The translations under genes were made by a program, and so were the position numbers. The notes below the pieces were generated by a model that worked only from the letters and a program-made list of their open reading frames with translations, did no database searches and was not told the DNA's origin. A DNA stretch of 16,482 bases from JBGOUJ01 sp041477005 (GTDB taxonomy: Bacteria; Acidobacteriota; Terriglobia; Bryobacterales; JACQDG01), in assembly GCA_041477005.1 (NCBI GenBank), contig JBGOUJ010000098.1, forward strand, positions 1 through 16,482, read 5' to 3'. Shown one piece after another: positions 1 to 6,816 of the stretch. How positions within the stretch are numbered: position 1 is the stretch's first letter; every line of letters starts with the position of its first letter.

Positions 1-15
1 ATGATCTCACCCTTA

Positions 16-45
16 TTGAGCTTGCTGTTCGCTTGGTGCTATACT
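16..45 (+). promoter_or_regulatory. Sigma-70-type promoter for the DUF4956 gene
   Basis: A -35-like TTGAGC (16-21) and a -10-like TATACT (40-45) are separated by 18 bp. This predicts transcription starting near 52 and a leader of about 29 nt before the ATG at 81. An in-frame ATG at 33 lies inside this promoter, which argues against it as the start. The -10 sits in GGTGCTATACT, a motif repeated almost exactly at 1818-1828. Confidence 0.5.
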
Positions 46-80
46 TTCGCCCGATCCATCCTAGGGTGAGACGGTTCTTT

Positions 81-881
81 ATGCGCCAGAATGAAGCGGG
101 GTGGGGATCTACCTGGAGCACGGTTCTCGGGGCCGGCCTGATGGGCGTAGCGTTGGTCGCCGCCGCCGTCAAGTGGCCTGGAATGTTGACCTCTACCGGC
201 ATTGCCTCTCATTTGCCTTACAAGGGCGAAGAGAACTCGCTGCCTCTGCACCCGTTCGCCGAATTGCTCAAGCTGGTCATCGCGACTCTGGTGGGCATCA
301 TGGTCACGGCCGTCCACAAGCGCTACCACCGCGACCGGCCGTTGCCGCGGTCGCTGCAGCAAGCTCAGATCCTGCTTTGCGTGGCCGGGGCGATGGTGAT
401 GGTGATCATCGGCAATTCGATCGCCCGCGCTTTTGGGGTCGCCGGGGCCGCGGGCATCGTCCGGTTTCGCACGCCGGTGGAAGACCCGAAAGACGCCACG
501 ATCCTATTTCTTCTGATCGGCTTGGGCATGGCCTGCGGGGTGGGGCTGCTGGAGGTGGCGGCGCTGGGGACGATCTTCTTGTGCCTGGTGCTGACGGTGA
601 TCGACCGCTTTGGCGAGGCCAGGTCGCGGACCCTGGTCCTGTCGGTGGTGGCTCGGAGCGACAAATTCCCTACCGAGCATGTTGGCAACACCCTGGCCGG
701 CACCGTCGATCTCTTCGAGGTCCGGGAGGTTCTGCACGGCAGCGAAGCGGTGGTCCGCTATAACATCACGCTGGACCCCAACACCTCGCTCAGCTATCTG
801 AGCGAGCGGCTGATGGGTGGGGGCGCCTCCGGCGTCAAGTCGGTCTCCTGGGCCGAGCCGACGAAGACCAAGGGCGGTTGA
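81..881 (+). CDS. DUF4956 family integral membrane protein
   Basis: A 266-residue membrane protein with hydrophobic segments at about residues 14-31, 60-77, 97-115, 140-158 and 160-175, and a soluble C-terminal domain of about 85 residues. The signature is the stretch around residues 112-140, containing FGVAGAAGIVRFRTPVEDP followed by KDAT, which is typical of DUF4956. The function of the family is unknown; its members are often encoded beside VTC-type polyphosphate polymerases, so a role in polyphosphate synthesis or transport is possible but not shown here. I chose the ATG at 81 rather than 33 because AGGGTGAG lies about 10 nt upstream of it and because the likely promoter overlaps position 33. 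The stop codon overlaps the ATG of the next gene (TGATG), so the two are probably translationally coupled. The upstream partner, if any, is outside the window. Confidence 0.85.
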   Translation: MRQNEAGWGSTWSTVLGAGLMGVALVAAAVKWPGMLTSTGIASHLPYKGEENSLPLHPFAELLKLVIATLVGIMVTAVHKRYHRDRPLPRSLQQAQILLCVAGAMVMVIIGNSIARAFGVAGAAGIVRFRTPVEDPKDATILFLLIGLGMACGVGLLEVAALGTIFLCLVLTVIDRFGEARSRTLVLSVVARSDKFPTEHVGNTLAGTVDLFEVREVLHGSEAVVRYNITLDPNTSLSYLSERLMGGGASGVKSVSWAEPTKTKGG

Positions 882-1801
882 TGGATTCCGGCATCGAGAC
901 GCCGCAGACGCCAGCCGGGCGGCTGCCTCAAGAACAGCTTGTTCTGGCGATTGAGCGGCGTCGCGAAACCGTGCTCCGTGTGATCCGCTCGGCCCGGGAG
1001 CGGCTCCGGCTCTCCTTGTTTCGCTGCAGCGATTATCTGGTGCAGGATGAGCTGGCTGAGGCCATCCAGCGCGGCGTCCGAGTGGAAGCTCTGCTCACCC
1101 CTCGCACTAAAGTCCTCGAAGCCCGGCGCCTGAAAGATCTGGGTCTCTTTTTGGAAAGCATCGGCGCCGACGTTTACCACTACTCCGACCCGGTAGTGAA
1201 ATACCACGCCAAGTACCTGGTGGCCGACGACGGCCCGGCCATAGTCAGCTCCCTGAATTTCACCGAGAAATGCTTCAGCCGCACTTGCGATTTTCTCCTG
1301 GTCACACACGACCCCGCGGTGGTCTCCGGGCTGAAAAAGCTGTTTGAAACCGACTGCGTCTCGCCGGAAGCCGATTTCCCCGAAGGCCTGACCGAGCGGC
1401 TGATCGTCGGCCCCGACCGCGCCCGCGCCCAGTTCACGGCGCTGCTGGAGCAAGCTCGCCGGAGCATCCGGCTGATTGACCACAAGGTGGCGGACCCGAC
1501 GCTGGTCAACCTGCTGAAAGAGAAGCGGGAGGCCGGCGTGACGGTCGAAATCTTAGGCAGCGGTCAAGTCGGCGGCCTGCAGTCGCACGGCAAAATGCTC
1601 GTGGTCGACGAAAGCGTGGCCACCATCGGCAGCATTGCGCTGGCCCCGCTGAGCCTGGACTTCCGTCGCGAAGTGGCCGTCGTCTTACGAGACTCGGGCA
1701 CGGTCAGCCAGTTGAACGTTTTTTTTCAGGAAATGGCCACCGCGCCCCAACCGCCCTCGCCCCAAGGCGCTACCTCAGAGCCGGATACAGAGGAGGATTG
1801 A
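881..1801 (+). CDS. Phospholipase-D-fold protein with two HxK motifs
   Basis: A 306-residue protein with two half-sites of the phospholipase D superfamily. The first is HAKYLVAD (H109, K111, D116), followed by SSLNFT; the second is HGKMLVVD (H236, K238, D243), followed by IGS. Both keep the HxK(x4)D pattern, so a complete two-histidine active site is likely. There is no signal peptide or membrane segment, so it is probably cytoplasmic or attached to the DUF4956 protein. The family includes phospholipases, nucleases and, by fold, the catalytic part of polyphosphate kinase 1; the substrate cannot be read from the sequence. The ATG at 881 overlaps the previous stop by one base, which favours it over the TTG at 878. 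The last 20 residues are Pro/Ser/acid-rich and probably disordered. Confidence 0.8.
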   Translation: MDSGIETPQTPAGRLPQEQLVLAIERRRETVLRVIRSARERLRLSLFRCSDYLVQDELAEAIQRGVRVEALLTPRTKVLEARRLKDLGLFLESIGADVYHYSDPVVKYHAKYLVADDGPAIVSSLNFTEKCFSRTCDFLLVTHDPAVVSGLKKLFETDCVSPEADFPEGLTERLIVGPDRARAQFTALLEQARRSIRLIDHKVADPTLVNLLKEKREAGVTVEILGSGQVGGLQSHGKMLVVDESVATIGSIALAPLSLDFRREVAVVLRDSGTVSQLNVFFQEMATAPQPPSPQGATSEPDTEED

Positions 1802-1828
1802 CGCGCCGGACCGGCCGGGTGCTATTCT
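1798..1828 (+). promoter_or_regulatory. Possible promoter upstream of the phosphatase gene
   Basis: TTGACG (1798-1803), overlapping the end of the PLD gene, and TATTCT (1823-1828) form a candidate sigma-70 promoter, although the 19-bp spacer is long. The -10 lies in GGTGCTATTCT, which matches the element before the DUF4956 gene in 10 of 11 bases. It would give a leader of roughly 140 nt carrying the palindrome at 1852-1875. Confidence 0.3.
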
Positions 1829-1851
1829 CAGAACTGACCCGTGGCTTCGCA

Positions 1852-1875
1852 CGCCTGTATCGGCCGATACTGGCG
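1852..1875. promoter_or_regulatory. 24-bp near-perfect palindrome, operator-like
   Basis: The left half CGCCTGTATCGG is mirrored by CCGATACTGGCG. Eleven of the 12 pairs are complementary, the one exception being a T/T pair, and the central 14 bp are perfect. There is no loop, so it suits a dimeric DNA-binding protein better than an RNA hairpin. It lies 24 bp after the candidate -10 and about 100 bp before the phosphatase start. Smaller symmetric elements follow at 1921-1933 (GGGCT-GGC-AGCCC) and 1949-1958 (CCCGATCGGG). The regulator is unknown. Confidence 0.45.
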
Positions 1876-1977
1876 GGCGTAGCGGCAGGCAGGGCAACCC
1901 CGCCGGTGGCGAGCATCAATGGGCTGGCAGCCCGGACGAGCATCGCGACCCGATCGGGGGCTGGCGGGAGTTCCAGG

Positions 1978-3855
1978 ATGGTATGGATGACTGCGCGGCG
2001 CGCCGTCTTGGTGGGTTTGTACGTAGCAGGGCTGTCCCAAGCAGCCACCCTCCTGCGCTATCCCTATTTACAGAACGTGCGGGCCGACCGGGCCACTATC
2101 CTTTGGACGACCCGGGAGTCCGGCGAAGGCACGGTTCAGTTCTCCAGCGACTCCAGCTTTTCCCGGGTCGTCATTGCCCGCACCCGTTCGTTTCTCCCCG
2201 CTGAAACCCAGTTGGCAGCCACCTTTTATCAGTATCAGGCCGAGATCACAGGACTCACGATCAGCACTGAATACCGGTATCGGGTGCTGGTGGATGAGGA
2301 AGACGTGGCCCCCAAAGAGGACCTGCGATTCCGCACCGCCGGCGATGGCCCCTTCACCTTTCTGGCCCTGGGAGACAGCGGCCAAGCCACTCCCGCCCAA
2401 GCACAACTGGCCCAGCTCATGCTGAAAGAGACCCCCGCCCTGATCTTGCACTTAGGTGATATTGCTTACGAATCAGGAACATACGATCAGTTTCAGAAGA
2501 ATTACTTCGACTATTACAAGGACCTGATGAAGCGGGTGCCGTTCTTCACTACTCCGGGCAACCACGAGTACGTAACCAACTTTGCCGCACCCTATCTGGC
2601 TGTGCATGCCCCGCCCACCGACACCGTGCCACTCGCCGATCGAGGCCGCTACTACTCCTTCGACTGGGGGAACGTCCACTTCATATCGCTCGACAGTAAC
2701 CAGCCTCTAGCCGACGCTGTCGGCGGAACCGGACCGATGCTCCAATGGCTGGAGAGCGACCTGCAAAAGACACAGCAAACCTGGCGGATTGTATTCTTTC
2801 ACCATCCCCCTTACCTTGTTTCCAACCACGAGGATGATGAAGCCGATGCCCTGGTGCGTAGCAATGTCGTGCCAGTCCTGGACAAATACCCCATCGATCT
2901 GGTGCTCAACGGGCACGAGCACAATTACCAACACACCCTGCCGCTGCGAGGCGGCCAGCCGATCGATCCGGGCTTTGGCCCGGTCTACATCATCAGCGGC
3001 GGCGGGGGTGCGGTGCTGCACCCGGTGTTCCCCAACCCCTTGCAGGTCTATGCCGAGGGGGCGAACCACTACCTCCGTGCCGAAGTGCAGGGCCTCCGGA
3101 TGACGATCCACGCCATCCGGGCCGATGGACAGGAAATCGACAAATTCACGATCGAGCCGCGGTTTGCGGTTAACCAGGGCCCGCCCCAGATTTCCAGCGA
3201 CGCAGTAGTCAATGCAGCCTCTTTTACCCGGGCGCTCGCCCCGGGAATGCTGGTGAGCATTTTCGGGCAGAACCTGGGCCAGCGGGCGACCCAGGCCTCC
3301 TCCTTTCCTCTGCCTACTCAGATGTTCGGCACCACCGTCACGCTCAACAACGTCCCCCTGCCCCTGCTGTACGTTTCGCCCAACCAGATCAACGCTCAGT
3401 TGCCCTTTGCCCTGCTGGGGGAGGCGACGCTCCGGGTATCCAATCCCAACGGCGCTTCTGAAGCCAGGGTGTCAATCTTCCAGGCGGCGCCGGGCATCTT
3501 CTCCGTCGCGCCCAACCCCGCCATCCTCCATGCCAGCGGCACCCTGGTCTCGGCCGCCTCTCCCGCCCAACCGGGCGAAATGGTCTCCATCTATTCGACC
3601 GGATTGGGAGACGTGAACGGCTCGATTGCCGCCGGCCAGCCCGCTCCGTCGCCTCCGTTGGCCACGCGAGTCCCAGTGCAGGCGCAACTCGGGACAACCT
3701 CCCTCACGCCCACCTTCGCCGGGCTGGCGCCGGGCTTTGTCGGCTTGTATCAGGTGAATCTGCAGGTGCCGACCGGCCTTTCGAGCGGCGCCTACAAGCT
3801 GCAGCTCGTGGCCACGGGCACGAGCAGCAACCCCGTGAACCTGTCTGTGCGTTAA
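1978..3855 (+). CDS. Secreted purple acid phosphatase-like metallophosphatase with Solibacter-type C-terminal domain
   Basis: A 625-residue exported phosphoesterase. Residues 1-22 form a signal peptide (MTARRAVLVGLYVAGLSQA core). Residues about 25-120 resemble the beta-sandwich (fibronectin-like) N-terminal domain of purple acid phosphatases. The metallophosphatase domain follows with all five metal-ligand blocks: GDSG (D133), GDIAY (D161), GNHE (N195, H196), FFHHPPY (H275/H276) and GHEHNY (H313, H315). A dinuclear metal centre that hydrolyses phosphate monoesters outside the cytoplasm is therefore expected. Residues about 405-625, with VNAASF, APGMLVSIFGQNLG and YVSPNQINAQLP, match the Solibacter C-terminal domain family (TIGR03437). 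The start at 1978 has GGGAG at 1966-1970, 7 nt upstream; an upstream in-frame TTG at 1798 would put non-gene-like sequence before the signal peptide. Convergent with the next gene. Confidence 0.9.
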   Translation: MVWMTARRAVLVGLYVAGLSQAATLLRYPYLQNVRADRATILWTTRESGEGTVQFSSDSSFSRVVIARTRSFLPAETQLAATFYQYQAEITGLTISTEYRYRVLVDEEDVAPKEDLRFRTAGDGPFTFLALGDSGQATPAQAQLAQLMLKETPALILHLGDIAYESGTYDQFQKNYFDYYKDLMKRVPFFTTPGNHEYVTNFAAPYLAVHAPPTDTVPLADRGRYYSFDWGNVHFISLDSNQPLADAVGGTGPMLQWLESDLQKTQQTWRIVFFHHPPYLVSNHEDDEADALVRSNVVPVLDKYPIDLVLNGHEHNYQHTLPLRGGQPIDPGFGPVYIISGGGGAVLHPVFPNPLQVYAEGANHYLRAEVQGLRMTIHAIRADGQEIDKFTIEPRFAVNQGPPQISSDAVVNAASFTRALAPGMLVSIFGQNLGQRATQASSFPLPTQMFGTTVTLNNVPLPLLYVSPNQINAQLPFALLGEATLRVSNPNGASEARVSIFQAAPGIFSVAPNPAILHASGTLVSAASPAQPGEMVSIYSTGLGDVNGSIAAGQPAPSPPLATRVPVQAQLGTTSLTPTFAGLAPGFVGLYQVNLQVPTGLSSGAYKLQLVATGTSSNPVNLSVR

Positions 3856-3936
3856 CGGGTTAGTGAAAAGACAGGCTGTCCAAGAACGCGTCCTCGCCAG
3901 CCAGAGAGACGGACGGAAGGGCCTGTCCCCCCGCTG

Positions 3937-4527
3937 TTACGAATTGCCCAGCGTCTTTTCGGTGAGTGTCCGACAGCTCCCACGCTTTTCCAGCGCGTCC
4001 AGGTAATCGATGAATCGGCTGCGAATCTTTTTCGCGTCCCAGGCCGGCGGGGCGCTGAGGAGGGTTTTGCAGCAAAACTCCAGATACCCCGCCGATCGCT
4101 TCACTTTCCACTCGGGAGCGTCTTTTTTCTCCTTCAGCCGATAGCAGGCATGCGGGCGGGGCGCGAAGCTGAACAGCTCCACCAGCCAGCGCTTGGATAT
4201 CCCCAAAGCCTTGCCGAAAGCGATGGCGCTTTCCACATAGGGCGCTGCCACTACGATCAGCCCTTCATCCAGTGCCGGCTGGATCTCCCAACGCAGCCGA
4301 AAGGCCAAGTCGCCGGCATAGAGCAGCAGCAGCGTTCGGGGTGCGGGGTTGAGTCCTTTCGTGTCGCCTTTGCGCAATTCGTAAAAGATGTTGGATGAAT
4401 CCCAGACGCTCACGCCGCCCTCACTCGGCTTGTCGCACAGGGCGCGCACCAGCTTCCTGGCCGTGGCCTCTACGTCGGGACCGGAGGTCCCTTCGAGCGC
4501 TACGAGCCGCCCGGCCTTAGAAGCCAA
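3937..4527 (-). CDS. Degenerate thymidylate-kinase-like protein (kinase A), probable pseudokinase
   Basis: A 196-residue member of the TMPK-like set in this locus. It aligns along its length with the others: LLLLYAGDLAFRL (residues 67-79) corresponds to SLIHATDFADRI of kinase C, and EIQPALDEGLIVV to QILPPLRAGSIVC. The catalytic features are lost: the P-loop position reads GTSGPDVEAT (13-22) without the lysine, and the DRY motif is APY (95-97). ATP-dependent phosphotransfer is therefore unlikely; a structural or regulatory role as partner of kinase B is my inference. The start is a TTG at 4527, preceded by GAGGT at 5-nt spacing, and it overlaps the end of kinase B by 11 bp, indicating translational coupling. 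A decaying duplicate is the alternative, but the frame is intact and the coupling maintained. Confidence 0.65.
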   Translation of the reverse strand: MASKAGRLVALEGTSGPDVEATARKLVRALCDKPSEGGVSVWDSSNIFYELRKGDTKGLNPAPRTLLLLYAGDLAFRLRWEIQPALDEGLIVVAAPYVESAIAFGKALGISKRWLVELFSFAPRPHACYRLKEKKDAPEWKVKRSAGYLEFCCKTLLSAPPAWDAKKIRSRFIDYLDALEKRGSCRTLTEKTLGNS

Positions 4528-5308
4528 GTTGGACCTCGGGAGTCTGGGCCTGGCGCGCCAGCCATTCGAGCACTGCCTCCACGTTCCACTCCGCCCAAGA
4601 CCGCCGCTGGCTCTCGCGAAAGAGCTGGCGGATGGCGCGGTGCTGCTCGTAAATGGACTGCTCGGCGTTCAGAGTGACGAATTTAAAGATCAGGGCCAGC
4701 GCCTCGTATTCCTGATTAACGCGGTTGATGTAGCGCTTGAAGCTTTCCATGGGGTCATCGATGTTGGTGACATCCTGACCCGCAGCGTAAAAGCTCGGCA
4801 CATGATCGGCGGTGACGCGCCGGCGTGAAGTCTCCGCCGAAACGGCGAAGTAAAACACCGTGTCCGGCCAGAACAATGGCGCGTAGGAGTTCAAGACCCA
4901 GTTCAAATGCAGACCGCGGGCTCCGTCTTGCGCCAAGGCGGTGAACAGGTAGCCGTCGGCGACCACCATCTTGCCGCTCCAAAGCGCCGGCAGGATCTGG
5001 CTCTCCAGCCGGTATCGGAAGTCAGCGGCGTAGAGCAGGGAGTATTCGTGGGGGCTCAGGGAATGCGCGCCGCGGCGCACGCGAAGGAGCGGGCGGACGA
5101 GCGGCGACCCGCCCCACTTGGTGCTCACCACTTCATGGCCCTGGGTCTGGAGCCACTTCTTGAAGAGCTTCCGCTGGGTCGTCTTGCCCGAGCCTTCCGG
5201 GCCCTCGAATGCCACCAGATACCCACGCTTCTCCTCCTGTTGGCGAAGCAATTGCGTGAGCCGTTCCCTTTTCTGCTTGTGGTCTTTGAGGTCGACGAAT
5301 CTGGCCAT
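4517..5308 (-). CDS. Thymidylate-kinase-like P-loop protein (kinase B)
   Basis: A 263-residue protein with a canonical Walker A motif GPEGSGKTT (residues 36-44), so nucleotide binding is likely. The core follows the TMPK order: P-loop, a WGGSPLV segment (65-71) where true TMPKs usually have REPGG, LLYAADFRYRLESQILPAL (91-109), then VADGY (116-120). In the last motif the DRY arginine, which contacts the substrate phosphate in TMPK, is replaced by Gly. The substrate is probably not dTMP, or is held differently, so I do not assign tmk. A charged 28-residue N-terminal extension (MARFVDLKDHKQKRERLTQL...) precedes the P-loop. The ATG at 5308 has only a weak ribosome binding site; the gene lies 63 bp after the Cys-rich small gene and overlaps kinase A by 11 bp, so the three probably form an operon. 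Confidence 0.8.
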   Translation of the reverse strand: MARFVDLKDHKQKRERLTQLLRQQEEKRGYLVAFEGPEGSGKTTQRKLFKKWLQTQGHEVVSTKWGGSPLVRPLLRVRRGAHSLSPHEYSLLYAADFRYRLESQILPALWSGKMVVADGYLFTALAQDGARGLHLNWVLNSYAPLFWPDTVFYFAVSAETSRRRVTADHVPSFYAAGQDVTNIDDPMESFKRYINRVNQEYEALALIFKFVTLNAEQSIYEQHRAIRQLFRESQRRSWAEWNVEAVLEWLARQAQTPEVQLGF

Positions 5309-5371
5309 CAGTCCAGATGGACTTTATCACACTTGCGTTGGCTTGGTAAACGGCTCGGCGGGCGAAAAGGA

Positions 5372-5713
5372 TCAGGCCGAGCCGGCGGTGATCTTGACGG
5401 CCTCCGAGCAGCGCCAACAGCTCAGATACTCGAGCAGCAGAATCATCTTTTGCTCGGCGTCATCGGAGAAGCTCGGGCAGCCCAGCGTGCAGCAACACTC
5501 GTAGTGGAGGATCTCTTCGGCCATCTGGTTTCGTGACGCCGGTTGTGCGTGAAACGCCGACTCCAGCAGGCACGCCCCCAGATAACTGGCGATGTACCGG
5601 AGTTCGCTGGTCGATAGCCCCTGTAAGAATCGGCACGCACTTCCCCGCCGATCCGTTAAAGCCACAGCCGATAGCGCCTTCACCAAGGACGCCCGTTCAC
5701 TGGCAACTGGCAC
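5372..5713 (-). CDS. Small Cys-rich protein of unknown function, first gene of the kinase B-A operon
   Basis: A 113-residue protein that I do not recognise as a named family. Its N-terminal half looks helical (LSTSELRYIASYLGACLLES). Its C-terminal half carries clustered cysteines: ECCC (C73-C75), C79, and a CWRC pair (C99, C102), which could bind a metal. There is no signal peptide or membrane segment. The GTG start at 5713 is well supported: AGGAG lies 6 nt upstream, and a strong sigma-70-like promoter lies about 45 bp upstream at 5756-5784. As the first gene before two TMPK-like genes it may be their regulator or an accessory subunit; that is inference from position only. Codon-like third-position bias and the promoter make a chance ORF unlikely. 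Confidence 0.6.
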   Translation of the reverse strand: MPVASERASLVKALSAVALTDRRGSACRFLQGLSTSELRYIASYLGACLLESAFHAQPASRNQMAEEILHYECCCTLGCPSFSDDAEQKMILLLEYLSCWRCSEAVKITAGSA

Positions 5714-5755
5714 AAGCAGCTCCTGCGGCTACGAATGATTGAATCGGGTGTGTCC

Positions 5756-5784
5756 ATTATGAAGCAAGCGCCTGCGCCTGGCAA
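5756..5784 (-). promoter_or_regulatory. Sigma-70-type promoter for the Cys-rich protein and kinases B-A
   Basis: Read on the minus strand, TTGCCA (5784-5779) and CATAAT (5761-5756) are separated by exactly 17 bp; each matches the consensus in 5 of 6 positions. Transcription would start near 5749, giving a leader of about 36 nt with AGGAG before the GTG at 5713. It is the best promoter in the window and separates this operon from the CHAD genes upstream. Confidence 0.6.
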
Positions 5785-5804
5785 GCTGTAAATTTTCTCG
5801 CCAT

Positions 5805-5824
5805 GCACCACCGGGCGGTAGTGC
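5805..5824 (-). terminator. Hairpin between the CHAD genes and the kinase B-A operon
   Basis: On the minus strand GCACTACCG and CGGTGGTGC form a 9-bp stem (one G-U pair) around two bases. It lies 17 bp after the CHAD-C stop codon and just before the next promoter, a sensible place for transcription to end. There is no U-tract after it, so it is not a standard intrinsic terminator and could instead be a pause or operator site. Confidence 0.3.
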
Positions 5825-5833
5825 TCCGGGCCT

Positions 5834-5845
5834 CTTAGTACTAAG
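5834..5845. repeat. Perfect 12-bp palindrome CTTAGTACTAAG at the end of the CHAD-C gene
   Basis: CTTAGTACTAAG is fully self-complementary and covers the TAG stop codon of the CHAD-C ORF (5841-5843). It is AT-rich against a GC-rich background. It lies next to the hairpin at 5805-5824 and about 50 bp upstream of the promoter of the Cys-rich gene, so a regulator site is possible. Confidence 0.3.
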
Positions 5846-6302
5846 TCAGCCGGGCTGACTTCCTCGGGCGAGCCGGATGTTCCAGGTAGCGCAAGAACTT
5901 CCTTCTCATCACCGGGCTCTCGAAGGGCTCCCAGCCGGAGAGCAACCGCTCCCGCAGGCCCTGCCGGCGACGATCCAGAGCGTCGAGCAGCTTCTTCTTG
6001 CCCCGCCGAAGGCCGGCCGACTGGTAGATGGCGCGGCTGGAGGCGCAATTCTCTAGTTTCTCTTGAATTTCGAGCAGTCCTTGCATGGCCGTCCAGTACT
6101 TGTCCAGCGAGGCGCCGTAGCAGCAGCGAAAGCACTCCAGCGAGTAAGAGAACCTACGGGTCAGATTGCAGAAGGCGTGGAGTCGAGCGTGCTCGCCGGC
6201 AGCTCCGGCGATCCGGTCTCCGGCCGAGAAGAACTCGCGGGCCAGAGCGGGCAGCAGGCGGGCAGCGTTCTCGCGGACGGTTTTCTTGAGACGAAGGCGC
6301 AT
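5841..6302 (-). CDS. CHAD-domain protein, C-terminal half
   Basis: A 153-residue, strongly basic helical protein resembling the second half of a CHAD domain. ARLHAFCNLTRRFSYSLE (residues 39-56) matches the repeat usually written LHxLRxxxKRxRYxxE, and keeps the histidine (H42), two arginines and the Tyr/Glu. CHAD domains are helical bundles whose conserved basic face binds polyphosphate. The ORF has its own ATG with AAGG 10 nt upstream and begins 13 bp after the stop of the ORF that looks like the first half, in a different frame. Together they give 311 residues, about one full CHAD domain. It is either a naturally split two-chain CHAD protein or the product of a frameshift. Identification rests on motifs only. 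Confidence 0.6.
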   Translation of the reverse strand: MRLRLKKTVRENAARLLPALAREFFSAGDRIAGAAGEHARLHAFCNLTRRFSYSLECFRCCYGASLDKYWTAMQGLLEIQEKLENCASSRAIYQSAGLRRGKKKLLDALDRRRQGLRERLLSGWEPFESPVMRRKFLRYLEHPARPRKSARLT

Positions 6303-6315
6303 CGGGCGCCGGCCT

Positions 6316-6792
6316 TCAGGCGGACGGCGCCAGGCGCTTGCGCCACCGCGTCAGGGACTCGGACTGCTGCATCTTCTTCATCCGCGCCCGCAGCGGCCGC
6401 AGGGAGCGGCGCCGCGTGGCCTCCAGTTCGGCGACCATCTTCGGTCCGCCGCCGGCGGCCAACAGCGCCGAGTCCGGCTTCACACCCTCGATCGCCGCGG
6501 CATGGGCGTAGACCGTCACCACCAGGTCCCGCAGGCCCCGGACCCTTCGCTCGATTTTCCGCACGGCCTTGGACGGAAACACCCGGGCGAACAGGCGCAC
6601 GGCGTGCCGCAGCCGCAAGCAGTCGGCTCGCAGCTCGCGAATGTTCTCGTCGCTCGGTTTTTCGAGCGTCTGGTGGATCGAGAAGGCCAGGTTGCGCAGC
6701 AGCGTTTCCAGGATGCGGGTGGCAAACGCGGTTACGTCCTGACCGGGGTGCACCTGCTTGTAGAGGGACCGGGCCTGAGCCTCTCGTTTCAT
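6316..6792 (-). CDS. CHAD-domain protein, N-terminal half
   Basis: A 158-residue basic helical protein. IRELRADCLRLRHAVRLF (residues 51-68) corresponds to the first CHAD repeat, usually VHxLRVxxRRLRAxLRLF, and is followed by KAVRKIERRVRGLRDLVV (75-92), as in CHAD proteins. The conserved histidine of this repeat is replaced by Ile/Arg, so this half is partly degenerate although many arginines remain. The protein ends at a TGA (6318-6316), 13 bp before the ATG of the second CHAD half; the second frame is already open for about 40 bases before that, so one base gained or lost would restore a single full-length CHAD protein. The start at 6792 has only a weak GAAAAAAGA site and follows a 23-bp inverted repeat at 6817-6839. 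Confidence 0.6.
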   Translation of the reverse strand: MKREAQARSLYKQVHPGQDVTAFATRILETLLRNLAFSIHQTLEKPSDENIRELRADCLRLRHAVRLFARVFPSKAVRKIERRVRGLRDLVVTVYAHAAAIEGVKPDSALLAAGGGPKMVAELEATRRRSLRPLRARMKKMQQSESLTRWRKRLAPSA

Positions 6793-6816
6793 TCTTTTTT
6801 CGGGGCAGACCAGATC

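Noticed and set aside
33..80. Longer DUF4956 start at the in-frame ATG at 33
   Set aside because: It lies within the predicted promoter (-10 at 40-45) and has no ribosome binding site; the ATG at 81 has one.
1798..1977. Phosphatase start at the in-frame TTG at 1798
   Set aside because: It would put 60 non-gene-like residues before a clear signal peptide, and the ATG at 1978 has a good GGGAG site.
1829..1977. Riboswitch in the phosphatase leader
   Set aside because: Several symmetric elements are present, but none matches the core of a riboswitch class that I know; the main one has no loop and suits a DNA operator better.
4517..5308. Naming kinases A-D as tmk (dTMP kinase)
   Set aside because: All four lack the REPGG loop, and A, B and D have damaged catalytic motifs; the family fold fits but the substrate is unsupported.
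5680..6135. Minus-strand ORF overlapping CHAD-C
   Set aside because: It is the off-frame shadow of the CHAD-C coding sequence and has no recognisable domain.
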